Assembly (NCBI GenBank): GCA_009746045.1
Contig: RPFO01000156.1
Coordinates: 2,716,452 to 2,780,451 of the forward strand
Direction of reading: 5' to 3'
Origin: Mesostigma viride
Taxonomy: Eukaryota > Streptophyta > Mesostigmatophyceae > Mesostigmatales > Mesostigmataceae
DNA: 64,000 nucleotides
The stretch's first letter is position 1. Each line of letters begins with the position of its first letter. Shown here one piece after another: positions 44,007 through 53,372 of this stretch. The translations under genes were made by a program, and so were the position numbers. Below the pieces are notes generated by a model. That model was not told the origin of the DNA, searched no databases, and saw only the letters and a list, made by a program, of their open reading frames with translations.

Positions 44007-44339
44007 TCACATGGCCAGCGACCGTGCCAACACCACAGCAGCTAAGGAAATGGTGACGCTACTGGTTGCGAAGCGGGCAGCGACACAAACTGGGCAAAAC
44101 CACTGGCCCGCTGGCACGGTGGTGAGCGCTGGCTGCAAGCAGTGCATGTGCCACCCACAATTACAGTGATCACACAGCAACATGGTATCCCCCTGGTCTA
44201 CGCGATGGCAAACCTGACACTGTGCGTCCTTGACCCGCCTGGCCGTGTGCGGGGCGAGGTCAGGCAATAAGTTGGGCAACGAACACGGACTGAGGTTGCT
44301 TACGTTATCGGTGGTGCGACTGCCGTCGACGCCCTCCAA
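44007..44339 (-). CDS. PHD finger at the C-terminus of the retrotransposon polyprotein
   Basis: The 110-aa frame overlaps the end of the pol frame by 40 nt in another phase. It starts with an integrase C-terminal end (LEGVDGSRTTDNVSNLSPCS), showing it is the natural continuation of pol after a 1-nt shift. It then has a textbook C4HC3 PHD finger: Cys41, 44, 56, 59, His64, Cys67, 82, 85, with Trp80 before the last pair. PHD fingers bind histone H3 tails; here it could steer integration, analogous to integrase chromodomains. That role is inference. Confidence 0.8.
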   Translation of the reverse strand: MEGVDGSRTTDNVSNLSPCSLPNLLPDLAPHTARRVKDAQCQVCHRVDQGDTMLLCDHCNCGWHMHCLQPALTTVPAGQWFCPVCVAARFATSSVTISLAAVVLARSLAM

Positions 44340-47300
44340 ATGGCGACCCCAGATGGCTTGATGGCGACGATCCGCAAGATGGTCGGCCCCGCAGTCACGT
44401 CAAGAGTGTCGGTCAGCTGCGTGCGGAGAAAGACGAACTGCCCCGGACGAAAATGCAGCTGACGGGCCATGTAAGCGCCCCCCCGGCGCTGAGCGTAGCG
44501 CAGGGTATCTCGGTGCTGGGCGATGAACAAGTTGTTCATGGCGATGGGCATAACCTTGCGGAAAGTAGCCGCCCGTGCGGTCACCTCAGCCAGAAACTGA
44601 CTGGCGTTGTCAAACGCCATAGGGGTGGGGTGTGCACTCTGCGCCTCCGTGGGGAGCAAGGGTGCGCGCCCAAACAACAGGAAATACGGGGAGAAACAGG
44701 CGAGCGACTCCTGGGGTGACATTCGGTAACCCATGGCTATCCACGCCAGTTCACGATCCCACATAGTGAATGATGCTGACTGCAGGCTCCACTTGCGCAA
44801 AGCCTGCTTGACAGTCTGCACCAATCTCTCAGCCAAACCATTGGCCTGAGGATGCTCGCGAGAAGTGCGACGGTGATCAATGAGACATGCATCCAACAAT
44901 TCCTGAAATTCCCCACGAAACTCCCCGCCCTGGTCGGTGACCACCTCCGCGGGGGCGCCAAACCTGGCGATGATGTCGGCGAAGTGCTTGGCGGTGGTGG
45001 CGGCCTGCTTGTCAGCAATGGGGATGAGCTCGACCCACTTGCTAAAACTTTCGACACACACCATGACATACTTGTGGCCATCTGCACTTTCATCAAAGGG
45101 CCCACACAGGTCTACGTGCCAGCGGTAGAAGAGCCCTCTGATGGGTAGGCTCATCAATTCTTTCGCATCGTGGTCCACATTGAACCTGGCCTTCACCCGG
45201 GCACACTGCGCGCAGCTAGCGACGACCTGCGCGACTGTGGCACGCATGCCGTTCCACCAATAAGAGGCGCGCACTAGCGCCAAAGTGCGGTTACCACCCA
45301 GGTGGCCATACCGCTCATGGGCTTGCTGGACGATGGCGACCCGCTTGTGAGGCGGCGGCACCACCACTTTGCGCTTGCCGATCATTTTGTGGAGGACCCC
45401 GGCATCCCACGAGTAGGTGACCGCCCTATGTTGCACCCTATTCAACTCAGCGTCACGCTGGGCTGAGGACCAATCAACAGGGGTTGGGGTGAGAGCTATC
45501 CCTTGGACCTGCTCCAACACACGCCCATCGAGCCACACATCACCCATGTTGCATTCCACTGTGAGATGGCCAACCAACACCACCTGGAGTGCTAGGTATC
45601 GTGCCAAGGTATTGTCAATGTCAAAGGACGGAGAATTACCTTCCTCCAACGCGAGGAGGCCAGCGGCAGGGGTGAAGGGAGAAGGGTGAACTGCATTGCA
45701 GCTTGCCGCAAAGTCTGCGACTGTATACTCGACTGCGCGCCAGTCTGCCTCGGCGTCGGCGTCAGCGAAGCCTGCAGCATTAACAAAAACCACAGACCCA
45801 GGCGAGCTCTCGGCCCCTAGGGCCCGCGCACCAGTGTTGTCAACAGTGGTTGGTAGAGCATACCTGGACAGGACGTCCGCGTTGGAGTGATCCACACCTG
45901 GCCGATGGACGATTGTCAGGTGGTACTCCTGAATGATCATTGCCCACCGGGCCAGCTTACCCGTGAGTTTGTCGCTGGTCATCAACCACAATAAGGGCTG
46001 GTGATCAGTGACAAGTGTGAACACCCGCCCAAAGAGATATGGCCTGAAGTGCTTGATGGCCCACACAACGGCTAACGCTTCCCCCTCGTAGGAAGAGTAC
46101 CGACTCTCGGCAGAGTTGTTACTCCGACTAGCGTACGCGATAACATGCTCGCGCCCCGCATCGTCCTTTTGTGCTAGCACAGCCCCTAGGCCTACCTTGG
46201 ACCAATCGGTGTAAAGAATGAAGGGCAGAGCATAGTCGGGGGCGCGTAGGATAGGAGCGGCAGTCAGTTCCTGTTTGATGGTATCGATGGCTCGCTGCTG
46301 AGCCGGACCCCACGCCCAGACATTGCCCTTCTTCAACAACTCAGTCAGGGGTTTGACTTTGGTGCTGAAATTCTGAATATATCCTCGATAATAGCCAGCT
46401 AGCCCGAGATACGCGCGCACCCCCGAGATGTCGATGGGCACTGCGGCGTTGCTGATGGCTTCCACTTTGGCTGCCTCAGGGGTCCGGCCACCTGGTACAA
46501 TCTGATGGCCAAGAAACCCTATGGTCTGTTGGGCGAACTTGCACTTTTCAGGGTGCAGCCGCAGGTTGGCCTTATCTAGGGCGATCCGAACCTGATCGAG
46601 GTGAGCTAAGTGCTGGTCAAACGTCTCGCTAAAGACAATGACATCGTCTATGTAGCAGGCTGCAAATGGCAACCCTGCCAGCACCTGGTCCATGGCACGT
46701 TGGAACACCGCACTAGCGTTGCGATGTCCGAATGGCATGCGAACCCACTCGTACAGACGGGTCCCACCCCAAAAGGCCAGCTTGCGCTGATCTGCCTCTA
46801 CGACCTTGATCTGATGGAAGCCGCTACGCAAATCTAGCGACGACACATACTTGACCTGGGGAGATATTTTATCCAAAACATCATCGACCCGAGGCATGGG
46901 GTACCTATCAACAGGAGTGTGCGCGTTCAGCTGACGCAGGTCAGTGGCCATGCGCATACCTGTCCACTCGCCTGTGATGGTATCCTTCTTGGGTGCGACC
47001 ACCGTGGCAGCTGCATAACTGGAGGATGAAGCGCGGATGATCCCAGCTGCCTCTAGCTCTCGACAGTTAGCATCTACGAATTCCAGCTCAGCCAAGCTCA
47101 GCCTATGCTGCCGCCTGAATAAGGGCTGATCCGTATCTAGTGGGACCCCCATGCAGCCCCCGTTGTAGCACCCTAGTTCTTCACTGCTGAAAGCGAATAC
47201 TGAGCGTGCAGAATGCAACCAGTGCTCCATAGCCTTGCGTTGCGTGGCGGTGAGGTGCTCACCTATGGCCCATATGTGAGAGGCAGCAGGATCTGCGACT

Positions 47301-48076
47301 GCGGCACTCCTACTGTCGAGACAAGGCCCCCGGACAGCGGCATCGTGGAAAAGGGAAAATGCGGCTACACCGGGTGTGACGCTCACCTGCTGAATGGCAC
47401 GGACTGCGCGACCGACCGATTGCTGCAGGGTGGGCGCTCCAGCGAACACCGTGCTGGACAACAAGGACGTCATGAGGATAACGCTCCATAGTTGAAGCAG
47501 CCGCGATCTCCATGGCGACCCAGTGCCGCCGGACGCTGTTGGCCGGACACCAGCCGCGTGGGCACTGACAGGCGGTGGCGGTGTGGGGATATCTCCCCCA
47601 CCCTGGCGCACTTGCATTGCGGCCCGCAGAACATACCCAACCTGGAAGGCTGACATGGCTTGCCCAACGAGAGACCACCTAGTGGCCTCTAAAACCCCCT
47701 CAGCGGCGGACGCCCCCACATGGAACCCCATGCTCACCTCCCGAAACTCAGCGGGCGGCTGCACCAACAAACCCGTACCGGTGTCCCATACCAAACCCTT
47801 GCCCCGGTCCCTGTAGGCCGATGACCCCTGGTAACTAACCAAGGTGGGAAGAGCGCACATAGGCTTACCTACGTGATTGACGGGTGCGTAAGGGTGCCGA
47901 TCGGCGACATCTACCGCTGCGTGACCAAATGTGGTGGCAGCGCCACCTCCGCGGGCATGCCGTCGTGCTGTCGTGTGATCGCATCTACCACTGCCTGGAT
48001 GGTGGTGGTGAGTGCAAGGTTGGTCCAGAATGCGCGGTACCTGTGGGTGAGCCCGCCCAATCCTGCATTGTCGCAC
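44300..48076 (-). CDS. Retrotransposon pol: methyltransferase C-terminus, RT, RNase H, integrase (1,258 codons)
   Basis: Residues about 60-150 match the C-terminal end of a C5-methyltransferase (ALPTLVSYQGSSAYRDRGKG, then EFREVSMGF and LVGQAM). RT spans about 335-560: LDLRSGFHQI at 414-423, catalytic YIDD at 475-478, FLGH at 521-524. RNase H spans about 618-740 with Asp624 and Asp734. Integrase zinc region: His920, His925, Cys955, Cys958; catalytic Asp989, Asp1048, Glu1083. The frame ends early at 44,300 because of a shift before the PHD finger. The first Met lies inside the broken methyltransferase, so it is not a true start; pol is expected to be made as a gag-pol fusion. Confidence 0.9.
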   Translation of the reverse strand: MRQCRIGRAHPQVPRILDQPCTHHHHPGSGRCDHTTARRHARGGGAATTFGHAAVDVADRHPYAPVNHVGKPMCALPTLVSYQGSSAYRDRGKGLVWDTGTGLLVQPPAEFREVSMGFHVGASAAEGVLEATRWSLVGQAMSAFQVGYVLRAAMQVRQGGGDIPTPPPPVSAHAAGVRPTASGGTGSPWRSRLLQLWSVILMTSLLSSTVFAGAPTLQQSVGRAVRAIQQVSVTPGVAAFSLFHDAAVRGPCLDSRSAAVADPAASHIWAIGEHLTATQRKAMEHWLHSARSVFAFSSEELGCYNGGCMGVPLDTDQPLFRRQHRLSLAELEFVDANCRELEAAGIIRASSSSYAAATVVAPKKDTITGEWTGMRMATDLRQLNAHTPVDRYPMPRVDDVLDKISPQVKYVSSLDLRSGFHQIKVVEADQRKLAFWGGTRLYEWVRMPFGHRNASAVFQRAMDQVLAGLPFAACYIDDVIVFSETFDQHLAHLDQVRIALDKANLRLHPEKCKFAQQTIGFLGHQIVPGGRTPEAAKVEAISNAAVPIDISGVRAYLGLAGYYRGYIQNFSTKVKPLTELLKKGNVWAWGPAQQRAIDTIKQELTAAPILRAPDYALPFILYTDWSKVGLGAVLAQKDDAGREHVIAYASRSNNSAESRYSSYEGEALAVVWAIKHFRPYLFGRVFTLVTDHQPLLWLMTSDKLTGKLARWAMIIQEYHLTIVHRPGVDHSNADVLSRYALPTTVDNTGARALGAESSPGSVVFVNAAGFADADAEADWRAVEYTVADFAASCNAVHPSPFTPAAGLLALEEGNSPSFDIDNTLARYLALQVVLVGHLTVECNMGDVWLDGRVLEQVQGIALTPTPVDWSSAQRDAELNRVQHRAVTYSWDAGVLHKMIGKRKVVVPPPHKRVAIVQQAHERYGHLGGNRTLALVRASYWWNGMRATVAQVVASCAQCARVKARFNVDHDAKELMSLPIRGLFYRWHVDLCGPFDESADGHKYVMVCVESFSKWVELIPIADKQAATTAKHFADIIARFGAPAEVVTDQGGEFRGEFQELLDACLIDHRRTSREHPQANGLAERLVQTVKQALRKWSLQSASFTMWDRELAWIAMGYRMSPQESLACFSPYFLLFGRAPLLPTEAQSAHPTPMAFDNASQFLAEVTARAATFRKVMPIAMNNLFIAQHRDTLRYAQRRGGAYMARQLHFRPGQFVFLRTQLTDTLDVTAGPTILRIVAIKPSGVAIWRASTAVAPPIT

Positions 48077-48630
48077 GTGACTGGGCCCCTAAGATGTCCA
48101 CGATCTGGGCCCAGTCCTTCCTCACTACCTCGTGAGGGCTGTCGTCGGCCACCACGTTCTCAAAAAGATACGCTAGTGGCTGGTCCTGCAGCTGCTGCAA
48201 GAGTCCAACGACTCGAAGCAGATCCCAAAACAACCCGCTCCTAGGATCCGCAAGCCCGCGTCCTACGCCGGCCTGACTCAACCCTTGACATTCCCAGCCC
48301 GCGAGGACGAGGTCTATCCTCTTGTGCCGCCTCAAAAGGCCTCGCACATGAACCTCCCCAATGCACGGATATCCTGAGGGCACTCCCCAAACGGATCTGT
48401 CCACGCAGACGGAGGAACTGAGATGGATACAGGGCAGACAGCTGGGCACAGTGATGCCTATACACTGCCCGAGCGGTAGGAGACGGCTCTACGGCGATCA
48501 ACGTGTGGCACGTACCGCCTGCAGCGAGAAAGCCAGCCAGCCCCCCTCCCATCCCAGCAAACAATTCTAGCAATACAACCCCTCGGACAAGACCCGCGAC
48601 TCTGCCACAACATCGGCACAGAAGTTACCT
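47620..48630 (-). pseudogene. C5-cytosine DNA methyltransferase domain between protease and RT, frameshifted
   Basis: Motif I LLELFAGMGGGLAGFLAAGG at about 48,575-48,515. A PQDIRALG block is near 48,385. Motif IV DLVLAGWECQGLSQAG is near 48,318-48,270, with Glu replacing the Pro of PCQ; the catalytic Cys is kept. Next are GLADPRSGLFWDL, then motif VI FENV at about 48,165. Motif VIII-like THRYRAFWTNLA is near 48,045. The C-terminal part continues in the pol frame to about 47,620. The pieces lie in all three minus frames, so at least four shifts break it. The family methylates cytosine C5 in DNA. Retrotransposon-borne methyltransferases are known from charophytes and dinoflagellates. Confidence 0.8.
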
Positions 48631-50041
48631 TCGTTGTCGCGACAGCCACTTGGGACTGCGATTGCCGCGGGAGATGAGAGAGTTGTTGCTGCCGCACCGC
48701 GTTGGTGACGTGCTGACGCAAAAGGGCCTGCCGCGCTTGCGGCTGCTGTCGCGCCGCCCACGTGCTGTGCAATGAGGCCCGTCCCACCAGCGCTGTTGGG
48801 ATGCACGGCCGATGCTTATCACGCACAGCCCCCCCAGCTGCCGTGACCTCCCCCATCCGTACCTCCACCACCGCGTCGTGCGAGCCAGCCTCGACCCGGT
48901 TGACCGTCGAGACACGCACTGCCCCAGTGTCCGAGCTGTAGCAGCTCACCGGGATGCTTGCTTGGCGCATGGCGTCACCGTCTCTGTCAACGATGTACAC
49001 CGCGCGGCCTTCCCACATGCGTACCTCGAGCCGCATGGGAAACATGACCTCCATGCCGACCAGCACGTCATACGATGACTGCTCGGTCACAAGGGCATTC
49101 ACAGGGATGCAGGCCATGTCGGATGGCCTGAGCGGGTTGAGGATGACCATTACCTGGACCGCAGTCATGGCAAAGGGTTTAGCGGCAGGGCCCTGCCAGC
49201 CCGCCACGGACACATGACTGTCCCGCAGCCCGCCATTCTCCCTGGTTAGGTTGAGCAACTGGGCCAGCCGAGCACTGATAACGAGTGGCTGGGCCCCGCT
49301 GTCCAGTTTCACGACCAATTCATGGTCAGTACTGTAGACCACGTTGCTCAGGGGCTCCCCGTGCCCCTGCGCCTGAAACGCCATTGCTGGCTCGCCATCC
49401 GGATATGAGGTGACAGTGGGTGCCCTAGGCACTACGCACGCCCGCTGCGCGTTGTCCAAGACACCATGAGCGACATGACCCACGATTACCGAAGCCGATG
49501 CAGGGCGATGCCCGACAAATGTGGCTGTCTCAGCGTTGTGCAACCTACGGGCGTCCATTGTGTCAGCGTACCGCTGTACCTCTGACGCATGCGACCCGAG
49601 CACCTCCACGGCCCGCTGACCGAACCACTCGACCACTTGCCGGGGAGTGTATGCAGGCGTGTCCACGACCGATGGCATAGGGTATAATGGCAACAACCTG
49701 CGCCGCTGCTCTGCCCCAGCAGGATTGTCGTGTTCCAGGGTGGAGCCGGTCCGAGCGGGAGCCATGCGAAAGGACTGAGGCAACTGCCCCACAGTCTCAC
49801 TTGGCTGCCCCACCTGAAACGACGGTGGTGCACGTGCTTGCTTCCCGCGCGCGCCAACTGCGTGGATGTCCAACGCCATCACGTCGGCTGGCCGCCAGAA
49901 GTCCTCGTCCCTGTATTGAACCTGCGATCCCCCATCCTCCCTTTCACGCCCCCCGCCTCGCCCGTCGGCTGAATGATGACCACCCCCGCGTCCACCTTCT
50001 TGTCCTCCACGTCCGCAAAGTGCACCCCCGGCGCTGGGCAC
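48458..50041 (-). CDS. Retrotransposon aspartic protease region (527 codons)
   Basis: Retropepsin motif VVKLDSGAQPLVI with Asp247 in DSGA, and DVLVGMEVMFPM (325-336) as the downstream strand typical of element proteases. A long N-terminal linker (1-235) of unknown role precedes it. The frame overlaps gag by 163 nt in the -1 phase. G-GGG-GGC at 49,954-49,948, read in the gag frame, is a candidate slippery heptamer. The last roughly 50 residues are probably out of frame, since the methyltransferase continues in another phase from about 48,628. Confidence 0.75.
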   Translation of the reverse strand: MPSAGGALCGRGGQEGGRGGGHHSADGRGGGREREDGGSQVQYRDEDFWRPADVMALDIHAVGARGKQARAPPSFQVGQPSETVGQLPQSFRMAPARTGSTLEHDNPAGAEQRRRLLPLYPMPSVVDTPAYTPRQVVEWFGQRAVEVLGSHASEVQRYADTMDARRLHNAETATFVGHRPASASVIVGHVAHGVLDNAQRACVVPRAPTVTSYPDGEPAMAFQAQGHGEPLSNVVYSTDHELVVKLDSGAQPLVISARLAQLLNLTRENGGLRDSHVSVAGWQGPAAKPFAMTAVQVMVILNPLRPSDMACIPVNALVTEQSSYDVLVGMEVMFPMRLEVRMWEGRAVYIVDRDGDAMRQASIPVSCYSSDTGAVRVSTVNRVEAGSHDAVVEVRMGEVTAAGGAVRDKHRPCIPTALVGRASLHSTWAARQQPQARQALLRQHVTNAVRQQQLSHLPRQSQSQVAVATTKVTSVPMLWQSRGSCPRGCIARIVCWDGRGAGWLSRCRRYVPHVDRRRAVSYRSGSV

Positions 50042-51750
50042 TGCCCCGCCAGATGGGTGCGGACCGTTGCCGGGTGTGACTTCTTACACGCCTTGGGACA
50101 ATCACGTTTGATGTGCCCATCCTGACCGCACAGGAAGCAGCCCGATTTGCGCGCATCCGTCCTACCCGTCTGTGAGGACGTGCCCCCCCCAGCTCGCGTC
50201 GGCGGAGCGGCAGCGTCCTTGTTGCCGCCAGCGGCGTTACCCTGGGTTGCATCATGCGATGAGGCGTTGCGAGACCCCCCTTGGTTCCTGCTAGCACCGT
50301 GGCCGCCTTGCGGGCGCGCTTGTCTTGTGGCAGACGACTCACCCGACTTGGCCTTGGTCAGCGCGTCGACCTTGGCCTGCAGCTCGGCCACCACCGTGCT
50401 TACCGAGATCCGGCCTTGCGCGTGTCGTCGCATCATGGCCCTGACCTCAATGCACAGTGACCGCAATCGCCACGGCTGGCCGTTGGGCGGCGTGGGCAGC
50501 TCCATCTCCTTGGAGCCTAGCGCTTGCAGCCATTTCTGACACGCCAGCTTTTCGGACCAGTCCTCCACTTCGCCGGCGAACTCCATGAGGCGCTCGTAAG
50601 ATTGCTCCGGGGTTTCACCCTCGGCTATCTTGAAACTGCGCCACTCACGCTCTGCCTTGATGGTCTCCACCGGGTATTCCTGGCGAAGGAGGCCCCACAG
50701 TTCCTCGGCAGGGTCGACACCATACATGATGTTGTCATAGTCGGGCTGGCCACGCCCGTCGAAGCCGAACCACACGTCCGTGTGACGCGTGTACAGCGAG
50801 ACCTCTCTCCACTGCTCCACCAGCCTAGCCACTCGCCTCAGCGTAAGGCCGTGAAAGAAGAAATGCATGTTGTTCATCACAAACTCATGCATTACAGCGC
50901 CTTGCGTAGTCATGTATTGCAGATCAATCCATGACTTGTACGCGTTGTAGGCCTGCGCCAGCGTGGCCAGATTGCCGGTTGTGGAGAACTTCTCGCGCAT
51001 GTCCACCCGTGGTAGGGTGGGCATCTTCGCGCCTTCAGGTATGAGGCGCACCCTTTGCGGGTACTGCACCCCATCGGCATCCTCCGGCGGTCGCTGAGCT
51101 GCGCGTCCCTGCGCCAGCGTGCTTGGGCGTGCTGCCTCCCGTACTCGGAAAGCCAGCGGCGTGGTTATGTCCTCCATGGGCGGAATGCGCCCGATTGGCA
51201 CACTTGACCACCGTGCAGTCGACCCGCCGGTCAGCGCCCCACCGCCTCGCCCAAACGGAATTGAGACCCCGCCTGGCAGCATGCGTCCTGGTGCACCCCT
51301 GCGTGGGTCCATCGCGCGCGCCAGCCCTGCCCCGTTCTCCTCGTGCAATCCGTCTCGCGCTTGATCGAAAGGCAGGCGCCTGGGCGCCAGCGTATACTCG
51401 CCCCGTGGCTGACCATCCGCCTCACCAAGCAAGTCGTGTTGGGTTAGCGACCCAGCCAAAACCCCCGGTTCCATCGGAGCCCTTCCCGCCGCATTACCTG
51501 AGGTTGGCGGCTGGTCCCGCTCCCTCGGCTCCGCGGCAACACCACTTGGGCCCGGCATCGATGCCTGCCCGTCCCATGGTGTGGACTGCAGATGACGACC
51601 CTCTACGGCCACCAATCTGTCGGTCACTTCCCGCATCTGCAGCGCCAGTTGCTGCTGCAACTGTTGCGACTGTTGCTGCATCTGCGCTTGCATCTGCGCG
51701 AACAGCGCCACCATACTCAGCGGCGCTTCTTGGTCGCGACTCTCACCCAC
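49879..51750 (-). CDS. Retrotransposon Gag (up to 623 codons)
   Basis: A Gln-rich coiled-coil start (AQMQAQMQQQSQQLQQQLAL), a Pro/Arg-rich linker, a capsid-like helical middle (about 240-430) with a WFGF/DYDNIMYG region, and one CCHC zinc knuckle: Cys538, Cys541, His546, Cys551. The frame opens with GTG at 51,750; the first in-frame ATG is codon 13 (51,714). An upstream ATG at about 51,826 opens MADANRADANTSAPGSNGGF in another phase and stops after about 36 codons, so the true N-terminus may be frameshifted. Confidence 0.85.
   Translation of the reverse strand: MGESRDQEAPLSMVALFAQMQAQMQQQSQQLQQQLALQMREVTDRLVAVEGRHLQSTPWDGQASMPGPSGVAAEPRERDQPPTSGNAAGRAPMEPGVLAGSLTQHDLLGEADGQPRGEYTLAPRRLPFDQARDGLHEENGAGLARAMDPRRGAPGRMLPGGVSIPFGRGGGALTGGSTARWSSVPIGRIPPMEDITTPLAFRVREAARPSTLAQGRAAQRPPEDADGVQYPQRVRLIPEGAKMPTLPRVDMREKFSTTGNLATLAQAYNAYKSWIDLQYMTTQGAVMHEFVMNNMHFFFHGLTLRRVARLVEQWREVSLYTRHTDVWFGFDGRGQPDYDNIMYGVDPAEELWGLLRQEYPVETIKAEREWRSFKIAEGETPEQSYERLMEFAGEVEDWSEKLACQKWLQALGSKEMELPTPPNGQPWRLRSLCIEVRAMMRRHAQGRISVSTVVAELQAKVDALTKAKSGESSATRQARPQGGHGASRNQGGSRNASSHDATQGNAAGGNKDAAAPPTRAGGGTSSQTGRTDARKSGCFLCGQDGHIKRDCPKACKKSHPATVRTHLAGQCPAPGVHFADVEDKKVDAGVVIIQPTGEAGGVKGRMGDRRFNTGTRTSGGQPT
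49948..49954 (-). promoter_or_regulatory. Candidate -1 ribosomal frameshift heptamer (GGGGGGC)
   Basis: It lies in the gag-protease overlap, split as G-GGG-GGC in the gag frame. Slipping back one base gives the protease frame. The X-XXY-YYZ pattern is the known form; G-runs are less usual. No downstream pseudoknot was evaluated. Confidence 0.4.
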
Positions 51751-51829
51751 TGCGGGTACGGCGGGAGGAATCCGCCATTCGACCCCGGAGCGGACGTGTT
51801 GGCATCTGCTCTATTTGCATCCGCCATGG

Positions 51830-52960
51830 CTCGAGTCTGCGCTCGCGTCAGTGGCATGCACCAGCTGACCGATGGGCAAAACAAGAACCAACAAGCCTAG
51901 GTTAGCCTGCCAGAAAAAGACAAGAGCCAGCAAATTCTGGCTAGTTCTATTTTCTTAAAATCTGTCTCAAGACACTTCCTTTACAAACTGTCAGCCAGGC
52001 CGTTCCCTGTACTGCTGATGGTTGATAAACACTAAAGCCAACGTCTTGGCTTCGAACAGGAGGAAGCAGACTACCGGGTAGTCTCTTCGAGTAACGAAAG
52101 GAGGTTCTCAGCCGAGGACAAGGAATTGTCCCTCGTGCCTGATGACCACCTTAATGCTTTTTCCTCCCCTGATATAGAACAATGTTTTCACAACACACAC
52201 TTTGCACAGTCTGATGATGAAGCCGCACATGCGGAATTTATTGAGAAAGTTAATACAATTACAACACGTTGATAGTCTCAATATCGATGCACTCCATGCT
52301 CACGAGCCCGCAGTTAGGCAGCGCTCCATGACATGCTACCGGCCTTGCTCCCAAGGAAAGGGAGAAACACGAAGGCCACTAACGAGAGACTCGAAGAGAC
52401 TACACGCTACGTGAGAGTCCTCTTCGACTATGAACCAAACCATTCGTCATGCCACACGCATGACACACGCCACACTTGTCAGTCCAGCCAGGAATGCCAA
52501 AACTATCTTGCTGCCTGAACCATGCAAACAGAAACCGCATTCCAGTTGCCGTCCTGGCTTACTACCACACATGCCAACAAAAACAGGAAGGCATCCCGAC
52601 AAATCTAAATTGCTACCCTGTTGCCGATCTCATCTCCTAGAGGCTCCGGCATTTCTGTCCCTGGGAATGTCCGGCATTTAGTCACGACCACCAAGGTCGA
52701 AGCATAATATCCTTCAAACAATCTGCACGCTCACACCTTGCGTGTGAGTGGCCCAGCAAACATTGCTTCTAATCTTTCCTTTCTAGAAGAAATCCCTTTG
52801 TAGGGCTGCCAGCGATTTCGCATTCATTCCAGCGATCTGGCTCCGCACCGCAAATTGTCCTTTTCCATTTTCTGTCCAGTCCTCATAACGTTGACCCGCT
52901 ATTCTACACCACAAAGACACCTGGCCTGTCAATAGCCTCGGCGCTGTTGAAGTCCAGCAG
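51830..52960. other. Gene-free DNA on the 5' side of the retrotransposon
   Basis: This should contain the 5' LTR and primer-binding site, but no sequence here was recognised again near 43-44 kb. A stretch with a TATA-like ATATAGAACA (about 52,172) exists. No other gene. Confidence 0.35.
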
Positions 52961-52961
52961 T

Positions 52962-53003
52962 CCAGCTCCAGCTCCAGCTCCAGCTCCAGCTCCAGCTCCA
53001 GCT
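52962..53003. repeat. (AGCTCC)n microsatellite
   Basis: About six to seven hexamers just before the possible exon at 53,022. Confidence 0.9.
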
Positions 53004-53021
53004 GTCCACTATAACTCGCGT

Positions 53022-53130
53022 ATGATCCTCTCGACGCTGCGCACTTGTGCTGCCGTCCGCTCAAGTGCGTCAGTGCTGCGCGCCCAGCCGTGCCTGGCCC
53101 GGCGCGCGCGCACGTGCACTTTCGTCCGCT
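53022..53130 (+). CDS. Possible orphan first exon with mitochondrial presequence
   Basis: ATG at 53,022 begins ILSTLRTCAAVRSSASVLRA and continues rich in Arg, Ala and Ser without acidic residues to RSYAASAS, as in mitochondrial targeting peptides. A GT (GCAAGTGCTAG near 53,138) could be a donor. Downstream lie TTACGAGGTAGTAAT repeats and no recognisable exon, so the rest may be lost or far away. Confidence 0.3.
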
Positions 53131-53267
53131 CTTATGCTGCAAGTGCTAGTGTCCCCCCCCCGGTCACTAGCCTTTGTCGAAAATGCGCAGAAAACAAATT
53201 CCTTGCGCACGTCACCGGTATTGTGCATAGTGGGTGCCCGGATGACATAGCTCGCGTCCGTGACAGT

Positions 53268-53372
53268 AATGTACGAGGTAGTAATGTACGAGGTAGTAAT
53301 TTACGAGGTAGTAAGGTACGAGGTAGTAATTTGCGAGGTAGTAATTTACGAGTTGGTAATTTACGATCCCGG
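53268..53372. repeat. TTACGAGGTAGTAAT direct repeats
   Basis: About seven 15-bp units with a variable base in the TAATTTACG part. Same motif at 40.29-40.34 kb and 43.81-43.83 kb. Confidence 0.85.

Larger units (their letters stand above)
44007..51750 (-). mobile_element. Ty3/gypsy-type LTR retrotransposon with DNA methyltransferase and PHD finger
   Basis: Minus-strand order: gag with CCHC knuckle, protease (DSGA), C5-cytosine methyltransferase, reverse transcriptase (YIDD), RNase H, integrase (HHCC and D,D,E), PHD finger. RT-RNase H before integrase is the Ty3/gypsy order. Gag and protease frames overlap with a -1 relation. Long gag and pol frames are open, but the methyltransferase and the integrase-PHD junction are frameshifted. 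LTRs, primer-binding site and target duplication were not found by eye, so the outer borders are unknown. Confidence 0.85.

Noticed and set aside
45696-47816. Plus-strand ORFs within the retrotransposon
   Set aside because: Shadow frames opposite the RT-integrase coding strand, without domains.
53268-53372. CRISPR-like 15-bp repeats
   Set aside because: Direct tandem repeats without spacers; no cas genes.
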